Origin: Lycium barbarum
Lineage: Eukaryota; Streptophyta; Magnoliopsida; Solanales; Solanaceae
DNA length: 64,000 nucleotides
Assembly (NCBI RefSeq): GCF_019175385.1
Contig: NC_083343.1
Coordinates: forward strand, 49,560,457 to 49,624,456
Reading direction: 5' to 3'
Positions 1 to 11,325 of this stretch are shown in pieces. The stretch's first letter is position 1. The number at the start of each line of letters is the position of its first letter. The notes beneath the pieces are model-generated. The model searched no databases. It was not told where the DNA came from and worked only from the letters and a program-made list of their open reading frames with translations. Made by a program: the position numbers and the translations under genes.

Positions 1-910
1 ATAAAATTGATGTTATGGGAAATTATGGGTAGAAATGGATTTAGAGAAGTTGTTGGGTTGTTAGAATTGTTATAGGCTGAATTGTGAGAATTTCGTATAT
101 ATATCTCTGTTGTTGGTATTTCTGTGTTAACAGGAAAATAATTGGAAATTCAGGTTAGGCGAATATATAGGGGAAATGATGCCCGATTTTCGTTAAGCCC
201 TTAACTAATGGAAGACCCTAAACGAGGATGTATAAGTTAAAGAACAAGTTCTAGAAAGTGATGGGCTACGGTTTACGAACTAGAAAGTATGGTTACTGAC
301 GATAACGTTACCTTTATGTTAAATAGGCTAAAGGAGCGACAAAGCGAACGGTTTTGCGATTAGTCGTCAACAGGTATGTAAAGCTGTCCCTTCTTTCTTT
401 TGGCATGTCTTAGATTTAAGTGATGAATGATATGAGCTTTGGGTTAATCCTATTCATAAGTCTTGAATGTGATTCATGACTCTTATTCACTTCTTGATGT
501 TAAAACTCTTAAGTGATTGAGCTTCCCTCTTCAGTTTCCTATATGTTGGATAATAGTCGATATATATATAAGCTCTTATTCCTAGAAACTCTACGATAAC
601 TGATGTCCTTGACTTCTATAAGCTGTTTCATTCTATATTGACATATGTCTATGGTTCTTATGGCTTTTTTGATATTATTTATGATGACGTTCGAGGGATA
701 TTTGGTATGATTTTCGCTATTGATACTTAGGTGTAAATCCCTTCTTCTTATTCTGTTTTAGTCTTGATAATGTTTTAAATTGCATATGGTTGTTCACTAT
801 TCTGCTCGTGCATGCCTCAATATGTCTTTCACCGAGTCCCGGGCCGGGTATGTTATCGTGCACAGTTTCACTGCATTGCTCACCGAGTCCCTCACTAGAG
901 GGTCGGGTAC

Positions 911-911
<1 letters not shown>

Positions 912-943
<32 letters not shown>
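912..943. repeat. (TA)n microsatellite
   Basis: A run of alternating T and A lies in LTR N1 directly after a hairpin module. Similar runs occur at about 25625-25662, 33393-33431, 56347-56370 and 61545-61576, all inside retroelements. Confidence 0.95.
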
Positions 944-947
<4 letters not shown>

Positions 948-1154
948 ATATGATGATATGTTATGGCGGCCAGGAGGGCATATGATGACTTTATTCACCG
1001 AGTCCCATAATGGGCCGGGTATGATATATGATATTGACATGCATGATTTTTGTTTCAAAAGGCAAGTGTTTTGGTATTCTGGATGTTATACTTGTCTCCT
1101 GCACTCCCTATTTCAGTTATGATCCTTTTTACGGTATTTTATGCTTTATATACT

Positions 1155-1211
1155 CAGTACATATTGCGTACTGACCCCCTTTCTTCGGGGGGTTGCGTTT
1201 CATTCCCGCAG
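1155..1211 (+). other. Triple-hairpin block of LTR N1
   Basis: Three adjacent inverted repeats are seen. H1 is CAGTAC...GTACTG (1155-1173), H2 is CCCCC...GGGGG (1175-1191) and H3 is TTGCG...CGCAG (1193-1211, one G-T wobble). The same order and spacing recur in every Tekay-like LTR here that covers this region. Confidence 0.75.
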
Positions 1212-1735
1212 GTACAAATAGTCGGTTTGGTGATCCTGCGGCATAGGACTTCTACTCAGCTGTCTTGGAGAGCTCCGTTGTTCCGGAGCCTAGACTTTTG
1301 GTACAGGTCTAATGATATATATGTATATGTTTATCGAGGGATACGGCAGGGCCCTGTCCCGTCATATTTCGCTATCGATACTCTTAGAGGTCTGTAGACA
1401 TATGTGTGGGTTGTTTATCAGTTCTGTTCAGTTGTGTCTAAACGTTGTGCTATGGGTATGTTCGTCTGTAATGGCAGCCTTGTCGGCTTGCATATGACAT
1501 GATATTGATGTGTAGTGGCAGCCTTGTCGGCTTGCGTATTATTTCATGATATGATTAGTTGTGACTCCTCAGGAGACAGTTTATCCGGATATATATATAT
1601 GACGACGTTATGACCTTTGGAGTTCCTTTATAAGTTTCCATATTGTCGTAGTTTCAGTTTTACTATATCTAGTAGATACGTATACGGGTGTCCAGATCGG
1701 ACACTAGTCATGGCCCACGGGGTTGGGTCGTGACA

Positions 1736-3309
1736 GTGAGTATATCGGGAATGTGTTGTTATAGTTTATGGCCGCCACACTGTAGCAGATTTGATTAAGC
1801 TAGATATGATTGATTTCGACATTATTATAGGAATGGATTGGTTGGCTTCCTGTTATGCTAATGTTGATTCCAGAACAAAGATAGTTCGATTTCAGTTTCC
1901 CGGCGAGCCAGTCCTAAAGTGGAAGGGTAATGCTGCTTCGCCGAGGGGCAGGTTTATTTCCTACCTTAGGCAGAGAAGATGATAAGAAAAGGGTATATTT
2001 TTCACTTAGTTCGAGTTCAAGATGTGCAAGTAGAGTCGCCGACTCTTCAGTCTTTTCCTGTAGTTAATGAGTTCCCAGAAGTGTTTCCAGATGAACTTCC
2101 AGGCATTCCCCCAGAGAGGGAGATTGATTTTGCCATTGACCTATTGCTAGACACTCAGCCAATATCTATTCCTCCTTACAGGATGGCACCTGCGGAGTTG
2201 AAGGAATTGAAGGAATAGTTGAAAGTTTTGCTTGAGAAGGGCTTTATCAGGCCTAGTACATCACCATGGGGAGCACCAGTGTTATTTGTGTGAAAGAAGG
2301 ATGGCTCTTTGCGAATGTGTATTGATTATAGGTAATTGAATAAAGTGACTATAAAGAATAAGTATCCGCTCTCGAGGATTGATGATTTATTTGATCAGTT
2401 GCAAGGTGCCAAGTATTTCTCGAAGATAGACTTGAGGTCAGGATATCACCAGGTTAGGGTGAAGGAGGAAGACATTCTGAAGACAGTATTCCGGACTAGA
2501 TATGACCACTATGATTTTCGTGTTATGTCGTTCGGGCTGACTAATGCCCTAGCCGTATTCATGGATTTAATGAATCGTGTATTCAGGCCCTTTCTAGATT
2601 TGTTCGTGATTGTGTTCATAGATGATATTCTGGTTTATTCGCCGTCAGAGGCCGATCACGCAAAACATCTGCAGACAGTGCTTGTGATTCTTCGAGGTAA
2701 AGAGTGGTATGCCAAGTTTTCTAAGTGTGAGTTCTGGTTGAACTCTGTGGCTTTTCTGGGCCACATTATTTCAGAAGAAGGTGTTAAAGTAGATGCCCAG
2801 AAGATTGAGGCTGTGAAGAATTGGCCAAGGCCCACGACACCAACGGAGATACATAGATTCTTGTGCTTAGCAGGTTACTATAAGAGGTTTGTAGAAGGAT
2901 TTTCTTTTCTTTCAGCCCCATTGACCAAATTGACTCAGAAATCAGCTAAGTTACAATGGACAGATGCTTGTGAGCAGAGTTTCCAGACGTTGAAAGACAA
3001 GCTAACTTCAACACCAGTTTTGACTCTTCCAGAAGGAGCAGGTGGCTATGTGGTATATTGTGATGCTTCAGGTATTGGATTGGGCTGTATATTGATGCAG
3101 CATGGTAAGGTTGTCGCTTATGCTTCTAGACAGTTGAAGAAGCACAAGCAGAATTATCCAACCCATGATCTTGAGTTAGCGGTAGTGATTCATGCCTTGA
3201 ATATATGGAGACACTACTTATACAGTGTCCATGTTGATATCTATACTGATCATAAAAGTCTCCAGTATATCTTTACGCAGAGGGATTTGAACTTTCATCA
3301 GAGGCGATG
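1736..3309 (+). pseudogene. pol: Element A pol, part 1: protease end, reverse transcriptase, RNase H start
   Basis: The first about 80 codons are the end of the aspartic protease and the linker (VDFDIIIGMDWL-like, here IDFDIIIGMDWL). RT follows, with the fingers motif [16 protein letters not shown] at 2354-2404 and the active site FIDDILVYS at 2615-2641, both aspartates kept. RNase H starts with YCDASG at 3056-3073, first catalytic Asp kept. In-frame stops lie near 2216 (CAG to TAG), 2292 (CGA to TGA) and 2332 (CAA to TAA). The frame stops at 3309, where solo LTR N2 is inserted, and resumes at 6668 in register. It would act in cytoplasmic virus-like particles if functional; it is not. Confidence 0.85.
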
Positions 3310-5084
3310 TGTTATATCCCGCATTTTGTACATTCGGATATTTCAAGATAATTATGAGAAGTTAAGGGCAAGGCTATATTTTGATCTCGTTTAACACACA
3401 AGTTGTTTATGAAAATTTTTGAAGTGGAAATATTAAGAAAGGCTAGGGGTAAAAAGGGAAATTCGCAAGAGGGCTCATGGAAATATTGAGGAAGGCTAAG
3501 GGCAAATATGGAATTAGGAAAATAATTTTTTTCATGAATTACAAGAAAACAAAATGGTAGTCTTGAAGCAAATGGGCCATGTGGCCGCCGCAAGTTGGTG
3601 TGGGCCAAGGCCCACATGGAGGCCCAATATATGCTCATAAAAGATGACAAAGTAGTCATATTTTCATCTTATCACTTAGAACATTGAAGAAACTTGGAGA
3701 AGAAAACATAAGGGGCCATTCGGCCAAGCCAAGCAAAAATTGAGCCCTTGAAAACTTTGACCAAAAATTATTTTCTTCTAGCATTCCTACTAATTTGAAG
3801 GTCCTCTTTAACGTGGGATAATTGTTGGACCAAGTAGACCACGCTTTGTTGCAAGATCATAACCCTAGCCAAGTGAGAAGTTAAGGGAAAAAGGTAAGAT
3901 TTAATCTTCTTTTCATATGCTATGGATGGTTGTGTAGGTTGTAGTATGTAGAAATGGGTGAAATTCATGAAAACATGGATGTATGTTGTGGCCGTGTATA
4001 TGTGTGTTGTGTAGGAATGATGAATCAATTATTTTATCTAGTGTTTTGGTTGTTGTTGTTGGGGATTCTATGTTGATAATGAAAGTTTGATGATTCTAGT
4101 TGAAGTTGTAAGTGTTGGAGAGTTGTTTGAGAAGCTAATGTGAATTTGAAACCATTTCTTGTATTTATGGAAAGTAATGTTGCTAGGGTGTGAATTGTTG
4201 GTGTAGTTCATGAACTTGAAGGAAGGAAATGTGTTATTATTGTGCTTGTTGCATTTGGAAGGTTTCGGGTGGAGTGGCATATTGGTTAGATTATTTTGAA
4301 TATTGTGCAGATTGTTTGAAGTGTTCTTGAATATTGTTTGAATGGTTTCGGATTAGTACTTGAATATGTGAGCAATTATGAATTGAACATAAATGAAACG
4401 CCGTCGATGTTTGTAGAAAGAAGTTGCTAACGTTGGAATGCGTTTTGAATTGATTGTTGATATTGTTAGAATGACTGTTTGTATTTGTTGTTGATGATTT
4501 GGCCGAGTTGGATTCTCGGGGTTAGTTGTATTTACAGGGGAAATGCTGCCGAAATTTCTGCAAATAAAGCGTTGGTTGAAGATTGAACTTCTAAGTATCT
4601 ATAGCTAATGTTTGGTATACACTAATATTGTTGTAGATATTGCGAAGCCAAAGACTTAAGTTCGGATTAGAGTAGGAAGCGGGCAAGGTATGTAAGACTT
4701 ACCCTTTCTTTCTCTTGGCATGTCCTAGAGCTAAGTAAGCTATGATACGTATCTTGGGGTAACTCTATTCTTGATTCCGAGCTTGTTAATGATTCTTATT
4801 CTCTTCTTGATGTGAATATACTTAGTAAAGTCGAGATTATCATATGATTGAATAACGAGCAAAGCATAAAGAGTTGTTGTTTTTTTTAAAGAGTTCTATA
4901 AGTATTAATGTCCCTAACTTTCGTAGACAGTCTCGGATTGCTTTAAAACGTTCGTAGAGGTTTCTATAATGAATAACGTTCCTAACTTTCATATGCTAAC
5001 TCGGATTGTTTTGGAAACGTAGCGTAACGATATCCATAATGAATCCATTCCTAGATGTAGGATATCCTGAGTTCTTTGACCTCT

Positions 5085-5210
5085 TAAGCCCGAAGGGGGA
5101 ATTCTCAAGTTGTGCGACGTCATAATGCTGTCTAAATCCCGAAGGGGACATTCATAAGGTCTTTCTCTTACCTATGCATTTTACATTTAAATTTGTGAGT
5201 CTCGAAGGAG
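5085..5210 (+). repeat. Dispersed CCCGAAGGGG-type motifs
   Basis: CCCGAAGGGG occurs near 5090 and 5138, with a variant CTCGAAGGAG near 5203. The same core recurs in both following tandem arrays, giving about 13 copies in 1 kb. Confidence 0.7.
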
Positions 5211-5282
5211 ACAAATGAAAAGGGTTTGATTTCATACATGACGTCCATAATAGTTTTTTTTTATGATTTCATGACGCGACTG

Positions 5283-5402
5283 AGCGTGCTATATAACATA
5301 TGGCCTCGGCTTAAGTCCGAGTGTGCTATGGCCTCAGCTTATCTCTGAGTGTGCTATGGCCTCAGCTTATCTCTGAGCGTGCTATATAACATATGGCCTC
5401 AG
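5283..5402 (+). repeat. 28-bp tandem repeat in solo LTR N2
   Basis: Units of about 28 bases with the core GTGCTATGGCCTCAGCTTAT start at 5323 and 5351. Degenerate flanking units carry an extra ATATAACATATGG. Confidence 0.8.
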
Positions 5403-5495
5403 TTTACGTTATGCCAATTGAGTTGTGCATATGGTTTCACTAATAATTTCGAGAAAAATCAGTTTATACTAAAGGAAACATAAAGTTAGACTTTC

Positions 5496-5675
5496 AAAAC
5501 CACTTCGAAGGGGGTGCGAGATTCTACTATTTAGATTCTCAAAACCACTCCGAAGGGGGTGCGAGAATTTACTATTTAGATTTTCAAAACCACTCTGAAG
5601 GGGGTGCGAGATTTTATTATTTAGATTTTCAAAACCACTCCGAAGGGGGGTGCGAGATTTTACTATTTCGTTTCA
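5496..5675 (+). repeat. 45-bp tandem repeat, 4 copies, in solo LTR N2
   Basis: Units begin with AAAACCACTYYGAAGGGGGT at 5496, 5541, 5586 and 5631, an exact 45-base period with few substitutions. Confidence 0.95.
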
Positions 5676-5748
5676 TTTACGATTTATGTTTACACTCCAT
5701 AGCATCACTTCTTTGTATTGATATTCGTGGATTAAGTTGTGTTGACAC

Positions 5749-5995
5749 CATCATTATTATTATGTCGGGACCGGCATGCCCGAAGGGGCCATCATTATTA
5801 TTATGCCGGAAGCGGCATGCCCGAAGGGGCCATCATTATTATTATGCCGGAAGCGGAATGCCCGAAGGGGCCATCATTATTATTATGCCGGAAGCGGCAT
5901 GCCCGAAGGGGCCATCATTATTATTATCCCGGAAGCGGCATGCCCGAAGGGGCCATCATCATTATTATGCCGGAAGCGGCCGTCCGAAGGGACTA
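5749..5995 (+). repeat. 41-bp tandem repeat, 6 copies, in solo LTR N2
   Basis: Units start at 5750, 5791, 5832, 5873, 5914 and 5955, an exact period of 41. Each has ATCATTATTATTATG, then GCCGGAAGCGGC (a GCCG/CGGC hairpin), then CCCGAAGGGG (a CCC/GGG hairpin). The period is not a multiple of three and the unit has no stop, so all three forward frames look open. Those frames are artefacts of the repeat, not genes. Confidence 0.95.
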
Positions 5996-6186
5996 TTGTG
6001 ATACTAAATTTATATTGTGTATTCTAGAATTTGCGTATGCTGTATTTATATTGTGCATGCTAGAGTTTGGGTAAAGGCCACAGGACTTGGTTCAGAATGC
6101 TGTTTCAGGTTACTTACAGTTTGATTTCTAAACTTGTTTACTGCTGCACCTTCCTTGCGCTATGATTCAGTAATGCTTTACATATT

Positions 6187-6243
6187 CAGTACATATTCCG
6201 TACTGACCCCCTTTCTTCGGGGGCTGCGTTTCATGCCGCGCAG
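6187..6243 (+). other. Triple-hairpin block of solo LTR N2
   Basis: H1 is CAGTAC/GTACTG (6187-6205), H2 is CCCCC/GGGGG (6207-6223) and H3 is CTGCG/CGCAG (6224-6243), all perfect stems. Confidence 0.8.
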
Positions 6244-6662
6244 GTGCATACAGATGAGTAGAGGATATTGCTAAAAGATGTTCCAGCTGAATTGGTGAGC
6301 TCCATTTCCTTCCGGAGTGCTGCCGAGTCAGAGTACTTACGTTATGGTATCTCGTCTATATTAGAGACTTTGCAGACAGCGTCCTGTGGTACGTTTGTCG
6401 AGATGTTGACAGAGTGATGTCAGCTGAACCATTTGTGTACGTTAAAAGAGCATGTATTTTAGATGATTTCAATTGGGTTAAAGTACTTGTTTGATTGAAG
6501 TTTACATGATCGTTATAAAGATAATGATCTCTATTTGGAAAAGTTTCATGTTTTCAAAAGTTTTTGAAATGACAGGTTTTGATAGAGTGAATGTTTAAGG
6601 GTTCGCTCGACTCTGATGAGAGTCAGGTGCCCGTCATTCCCTATCAAGATTAGGGCGTGACA

Positions 6663-8380
6663 CGATGGTTGGAGAGGTTAAAAGATTATGATGTGGACAT
6701 TCTATATCATCCCGGGAAGGCTAATGTGGTAGCCAATGCCCTCAGTCGTAAATCTATTGGTAGCTTGTCTCATGTATCGCCAGAGAGAAGAGAAATGGTC
6801 CGTGAGGTTCATTGATATGCTAGCCTCGGAGTTCGATTGCTAGACTCAGGTGATGCAGGAGTTACTGTTCAAGACATAGCGGTATGATCCTTGGTATTTG
6901 AGATAAAGAAGTGTCAGTATGAGGATCCTGTTCTAGTTCATCACCGAGATACAGCCCCTCAGAAAGAAAAGACACCCTTTGTGATCACAGGTAATGGGGT
7001 ACGCAAATATCAAGATAGATTGTGTGTCCCTAGTGTTGCAGGACTCCGTCAGCAGATTATGGGAGAGGCACATTACTCCCGCTATTATATTCATCCAGGC
7101 TCAACAAAGATGTACCATGATCTCAAGGAAGCTTATTGGTGGGATGGTATGAAAAGAGATATAGCAGAATTTGTCGCTCAGTGTCCAAATTGCCAGCAAG
7201 TCAAAATAGAGCACCAGAAGCCTGGAGGTCTATTGCAGGCTATGGAGATTCCTACATGGAAGTGGGAGGTAATTAATATGGACTTTATTACAGGGTTACC
7301 CCGTACTCAGCGGAAGTGTGATTCGATATGGATCATAGTTTATAGGCTTACAAAGTCAGCTCATTTTCTGCCTGTCAGAACTACTTATGTAGCCGAGGAT
7401 TATGCCAGGCTTTCTCTTAAGGAGATTGTACGACTCCATGGTGTTCCTTCCACCATTATTTCAGATAGGGGAGCACAGTTCACAACTAGATTCTAGAAGT
7501 CTTTTCAGCAGGGATTAGGGACTCAAGTGAGTCTTAGCATCGCATTCCACCCGGAGACAAATGGGCAAGCAGAGCGTACTATACAGACACTTGAGGATAT
7601 GCTTAGAGCTTGTGTGCTTAACTTTCAGGGCAATTGGGAGGATCATTTTCCTCTTATCGACTTTACATATAACAACAGTTACCATTCCTGTATTCAAATG
7701 GCTCCTTATGAGGCCTTATATGGGCGGAGGTGTAGATCGCCCATAGAATGGTTTGATATTGGGAGAATCAGTTACTAGGCCCAGACTTAATTCAGCAAGC
7801 AGTTGATAAGGTGAAAGTGATTAGGGAGAGGGTGCTAACAGCTCAGAGCCGACATAAATCCTATGCGGATAATCGGCGACGTAAGCTAGAGTTCAAGATG
7901 GGTGACTGGGTGTTCCTGAAAGTTTCACCTATGAAGGGAGTAATGAGGTTTGGTAAGAAGGGTAAGCTGAGCCCTCGATATATTGGGCCATATAAGATCA
8001 TTCGTGTAGTGGGTACAGTGGCATATGAGCTAGAATTTCCTTCGGAGTTAGAGACGGTGCATCCAATATTTCATGTATCTATGTTTCGTAAGCGTATCGG
8101 AGATCCTTCAGGAGTTGTGACAGTGAATGATATCTAGGTGACCGAGCAGTTATCGTACGAAGAGACTCCACTGACTATGTTGGACAGACAGGTCTGTCGG
8201 TGGCGAACCAAGGATGTAGCCTCCGTTAAAGTCTTGTGGAGGAATAAGAATGTTGAGGAAGTGACTTGGGCAGCAGAAGAAGCGATGAAGATTAAGTACC
8301 CACATTTGTTCCCAGTAGTACAGGAGGTGCAGTCGGAGGCATCAGTTTCCCCAGGTATTATTTCATTTCAGTTATCGTGA
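6663..8380 (+). pseudogene. pol: Element A pol, part 2: RNase H end, integrase, chromodomain-like tail
   Basis: The frame resumes with [20 protein letters not shown] (RNase H end). The integrase zinc finger follows (HYSRYYIHPG... and CPNCQQVK, 7070-7200), then the core with Asp in NMDFITGLP (about 7276), Asp in ISDRGAQFT (about 7457) and Glu in GQAERT (about 7571). SPRYIGPYKI near 7971-8000 is the GPY module. The last 80 residues (8138-8380) match the chromodomain-like tail of Tekay/Del integrases, which is thought to guide insertion into heterochromatin. Stops occur near 6814, 6886, 7493 (TGG to TAG) and 8134 (CAG to TAG); a frameshift lies near 7770. Confidence 0.85.
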
Positions 8381-8547
8381 TTGGTCGTGTGAGGCCACAA
8401 TATTGTATGTTTTAATATGTGGCCCTGTGAGGCATTATTTTGGGTTGTTGTGTACAGGACGGATTAATATAATTACAGGAAAAAAAAAAACAATGCCAAA
8501 ATTTTTATAACCCAGGATTGTTCGAACATTCGAGGACGAATGTTCCT
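8381..8547 (+). other. Element A 3' untranslated region
   Basis: A non-coding stretch between pol and the polypurine tract. It contains GGCCCTGTGAGGCA (8421-8434), also present near 30910 (D), 38260 (C, degenerate) and 61580 (F), and an A-run. A 13-base inverted repeat GAACATTCGAGGA / CGAATGTTC precedes the tract. Confidence 0.7.
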
Positions 8548-8560
8548 AAGGGGGAGAGAA
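8548..8560 (+). promoter_or_regulatory. Polypurine tract of element A
   Basis: AAGGGGGAGAGAA lies immediately before the 3' LTR. This is the usual primer for plus-strand DNA synthesis. Confidence 0.9.
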
Positions 8561-8934
8561 TGTTACACCCCACATTTTCGTAGTGGTAGAACTTATGATT
8601 TCCTAGTTGGGTATGCCTTGAGAATTGAGACCCGAGCCCGGGTTTTGGAGATAGAAAGTGTCCTACCTTGTGTTCAATGGTACTAGCTGGAATTCCTAGT
8701 GATTTACAGGGTTAGAAGTTGAACGAATCGAATCGACGCGACATGAACTGAATTAGAAAAGTCTGCAGACACCAGTCAAGTTCGACGAGTCGTTGAACCT
8801 GTCGACGGGCCGTCGTTGTGCGGCGTCGACAGGGTTCGACAGCCCCGCATTCTGCAGGTGCAGGTCGTCGAGCACGTCGACGGGTCGTCGACCCCCTCGT
8901 CGAACCGGACCACCGAGGCATTTTATTCTCCGAG

Positions 8935-8942
8935 TATAAATA
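8935..8942 (+). promoter_or_regulatory. TATA box in LTR of element A
   Basis: TATAAATA lies 374 bases into the LTR, just downstream of the palindrome cluster. It is the likely Pol II promoter core. Confidence 0.65.
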
Positions 8943-10230
8943 CATGGTCCATGACTTTATGTCTTATTTCTCTCATTTCCATATCAGAAAACCCTAATAT
9001 TTTTCTCTCCCAACATTTATGGCATAGTACTGAAGATTTGACAAGACTCGGACCCCGTAAACACAAGCTTGTGAAGAAGAAGGTTGTTTCTAGGGTTCCT
9101 CCAAGAATGGGAAGCTTGGGGAGTTGAAGTTAAAGTGATTCTTGGGATTCTTGACCCCTCAAGGTACGTGAATGATTTCTACCCTTGTATTTAAGTTAGT
9201 TACTAAGAGTTTTGGCGGTTCATGTGAAGAGAACATAACTATGAAAGTGATAAGTCAATGAAAGGTTAAATAGTGCTTTTGGGGCTATGTCAAGAGATGA
9301 TTGAGGGATGTATTTGGGTATATCTTGTTATGAGAGTGTTGTCATTAATGTTATCTTTGATATTGTAGTTAAGATTGGATGGAATTAGGAGTAGAGGATT
9401 TTCTACATTTTTAAGGGATATGTTGTCCATAGTTGTTAAGCTCTTTTGTAATTATGATGATTAGGGAGTAAGGTGAATAGCCTAATTAAGGCCTATGTTA
9501 TCTTAATTGTAGACTTGCGAGTTCAAGGAATAATAGTTGCATGATTGTATATATCTCCAGGTATGTTAAGGTTATCCCTTCTTTTTTTTGGCATGATCCT
9601 ATGATACGAACCGATAAACGAGTAAGAGATTTTCCATATTACTTTATTCTTATAAGTTCTAAGAGAAATACACTTTTGATGTTCCGTACCCCGGCTATGG
9701 TGTTTTCCCCAAATATTGATCTTATGATTTCCTGTCCTAGTAGTATGAGTTCAGTAAGGCCCATGAGTGGCAAACTATCACTTTACTGTTTGAGAATCCT
9801 ATCGTTCAGTTTTACTTGTACTATGCATTTACTTTCAACTCTCAAGAGTATGTGTAAAAGGCCCACTTGACAGGGGGTGAAGTTGTGACCTATGATATTA
9901 CATTCTATATGTGAAAGGCACACTCGACAGGGGGTGAAGGTGTGGCCTATGAGTGGTCCATGAGGGGCCTATGATGTTGGAGTATATACATGAGAAAGAC
10001 ACACTTGACAAGGGGTGAAGGTGTGGCCTGTGATGTGACGATGCGGTGTGTACCTACTAGATATATACATATATATATGCGTGTCCATACTTCCCGACAT
10101 ACAAATTCAGTCAGATGCCGACAGATACTAGTTCATACAGATTCATGCAGATAGTTATTCCAGCTTATGAGTTCAGATCTTATTCATGATTTCTATACAT
10201 ATATACATGTTGCTTTATGCTTTACATATT

Positions 10231-10286
10231 CAGTACATTATCTGTACTGACTCCCCGTTGCTTGGGGGCTGCGTTCATGTCTGCAG
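10231..10286 (+). other. Triple-hairpin block of LTR A
   Basis: H1 is CAGTACA/TGTACTG (10231-10249), H2 is CCCC/GGGG (10253-10268) and H3 is CTGC/GCAG (10269-10286). Confidence 0.75.
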
Positions 10287-10741
10287 GTACAGGTAGACAG
10301 GGAGATGGTCTAGCTTAGTAGGACCCTTATCCAGTAGAGATCAGTGCACTCCACTCGATCCGGAGTTGCAGTCTGTTTTGGCAGGCCACCTTTTGAGATG
10401 CATATAGATGGGTACGACGGGGCCCTATCCCGTCCTTTCTACAACTTTATTCCAGTAGAGGTCTGTAGATAGTTGTATGTAGCAGTCAGACGATGTAGGC
10501 TTGTCGGCTTATATTCTTTTGTGTACAGTATATATAGCACCCTAGCCGGCTTGTACTGTTCTTCCGCATGTTATGTTTATATATATGCATATTGTACAGA
10601 GTTCGTATATTTCTTCTTTATGAGAGTAGTTTGTGCCATTTATGGGCTATTGATGTTCAGCATGTTTCAGATAAGTGTTTAGGGGTGTTTGGCGGCTAGA
10701 GGTCAGACTCCCGTCACGGCTCATCGCTTTGGGTCGTGACA

Positions 10742-11325
10742 GAACCCACAAAACTCTCTTTCAATCCTCAAGCTCTTAATGTAACTCGCATGTTTAATGG
10801 ATTCCTGAGGTGATTAATAAAACAAGGAATGGAAAGGATGGTGAAGGAACATTCCACAATGATCTTTTATGAATAACAGCCTTGAATGCTCCCAAAAATC
10901 CCTAAAGTCGTAGTGGTATTGAATGAAGAACTTAGGGCTTTTAAAGCACATTTAATGAATCTAACAGCTCGTCACCTGCTTCCATGCCCCCTTCAGGGGT
11001 TCCTCTTCCGCGGTCCTACCCAAAATACACAAGCTGCTATAGCGGTAGGTTAACCGGCAAAGCAGTACAGCTGCCACAGTCCTGACACCAGAAATTCCCA
11101 TGCATTCACTAATTCAACCCGATATTTCGACTGTCACCCGAGGCCATCTGCTTACATACCATATATGTAGACATACATAAAAACACGCTATGAACGCAAT
11201 TGTTGACTCAAAATTTAGAACGGAGGTCTCGATGACCGATTCAACCCTCGATACAACAAAACCAACTTAAGTGCATTTGGAACTAGACCGAATGTACACA
11301 CCAATTCTGAAAGACCATCCAAACC
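10742..11325. other. Unassigned 584-bp stretch between elements A and B
   Basis: I find no convincing coding frame, LTR end or tandem repeat. It is not alignable by eye to any other part of the window. It may be the older sequence into which A and B inserted, possibly itself repeat-derived. Confidence 0.5.

Larger units (their letters stand above)
1..1735 (+). repeat. LTR N1, 3' part (5' end outside window)
   Basis: This is the last 1.7 kb of a Tekay-type LTR, ending ...GGGTCGTGACA at 1735. It aligns by eye with 55680-57224 (LTR of element F), so it is the same family. It abuts protease-coding sequence of element A, and the codons after 1735 continue a reading frame seen in the sister elements, so this LTR was inserted into element A. 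It may be a solo LTR or the 3' LTR of a full element; the left end is not visible. GTGAG at 1736-1740 is the expected right target-site copy. It holds a donor-like CAG|GTATGTAAAG at 371, hairpin modules at 829-1022, a (TA)n run at 912-943 and the triple-hairpin block at 1155-1211. Confidence 0.85.
3310..6662 (+). repeat. Solo LTR N2, 3.35 kb, in RNase H of element A
   Basis: It starts TGTTATATCCCG and ends GGGCGTGACA, with the 5-bp target-site duplication CGATG on both sides (3305-3309 and 6663-6667). Removing it with one CGATG restores an uninterrupted RNase H frame. There is no internal coding sequence, so this is a solo LTR left by LTR-LTR recombination. It contains TGGGCC-rich palindromes (3580-3632), a TATA-like ATATATGCTCATAAAAG at about 3630, a GTAAG donor-like site at 3893, a GTATGTAAG site near 4688, three tandem arrays (5283-5995) and the triple hairpin (6187-6243). 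It carries no gene. Confidence 0.93.
1736..10741 (+). mobile_element. Element A: Ty3/gypsy (Tekay/Del-like) retrotransposon, 5' part missing
   Basis: The visible order is protease remnant, RT, RNase H, integrase, chromodomain, polypurine tract and 3' LTR, which defines Ty3/gypsy. The element is interrupted at 3310-6662 by a solo LTR, and its 5' half lies left of the window beyond LTR N1. RT and integrase catalytic residues look intact (FIDD at 2615-2626, integrase D, D and E motifs), but several in-frame stops and one frameshift near 7770 break the frame. The 3' end is 10741; GAACC (10742-10746) would be its right target-site copy, untestable here. Confidence 0.85.
8561..10741 (+). repeat. 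3' LTR of element A
   Basis: A 2,181-bp LTR starting TGTTACACCCCAC after the polypurine tract and ending GGGTCGTGACA. U3 holds a cluster of GTCGAC/TTCGAC palindromes (8778-8905) and TATAAATA at 8935-8942. A donor-like AAG|GTACGTG lies at 9161 (about 230 bases after TATA) and a second CAG|GTATGTTAAG at 9558. Three imperfect tandem units around a CGACAGGGGGTGAAGGTGTG-like core span about 9856-10032. The triple hairpin is at 10231-10286. No gene is present. Confidence 0.88.

Noticed and set aside
5749..5995. CRISPR-like array
   Set aside because: The units are direct tandem repeats without unique spacers, within a plant LTR.
5739..6074. Long open frames encoding repeats of GHHYYY / AIIIIMPE / PSLLLC type
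   Set aside because: They are the three readings of a 41-bp non-coding array inside a solo LTR; there is no independent start, homology or context.
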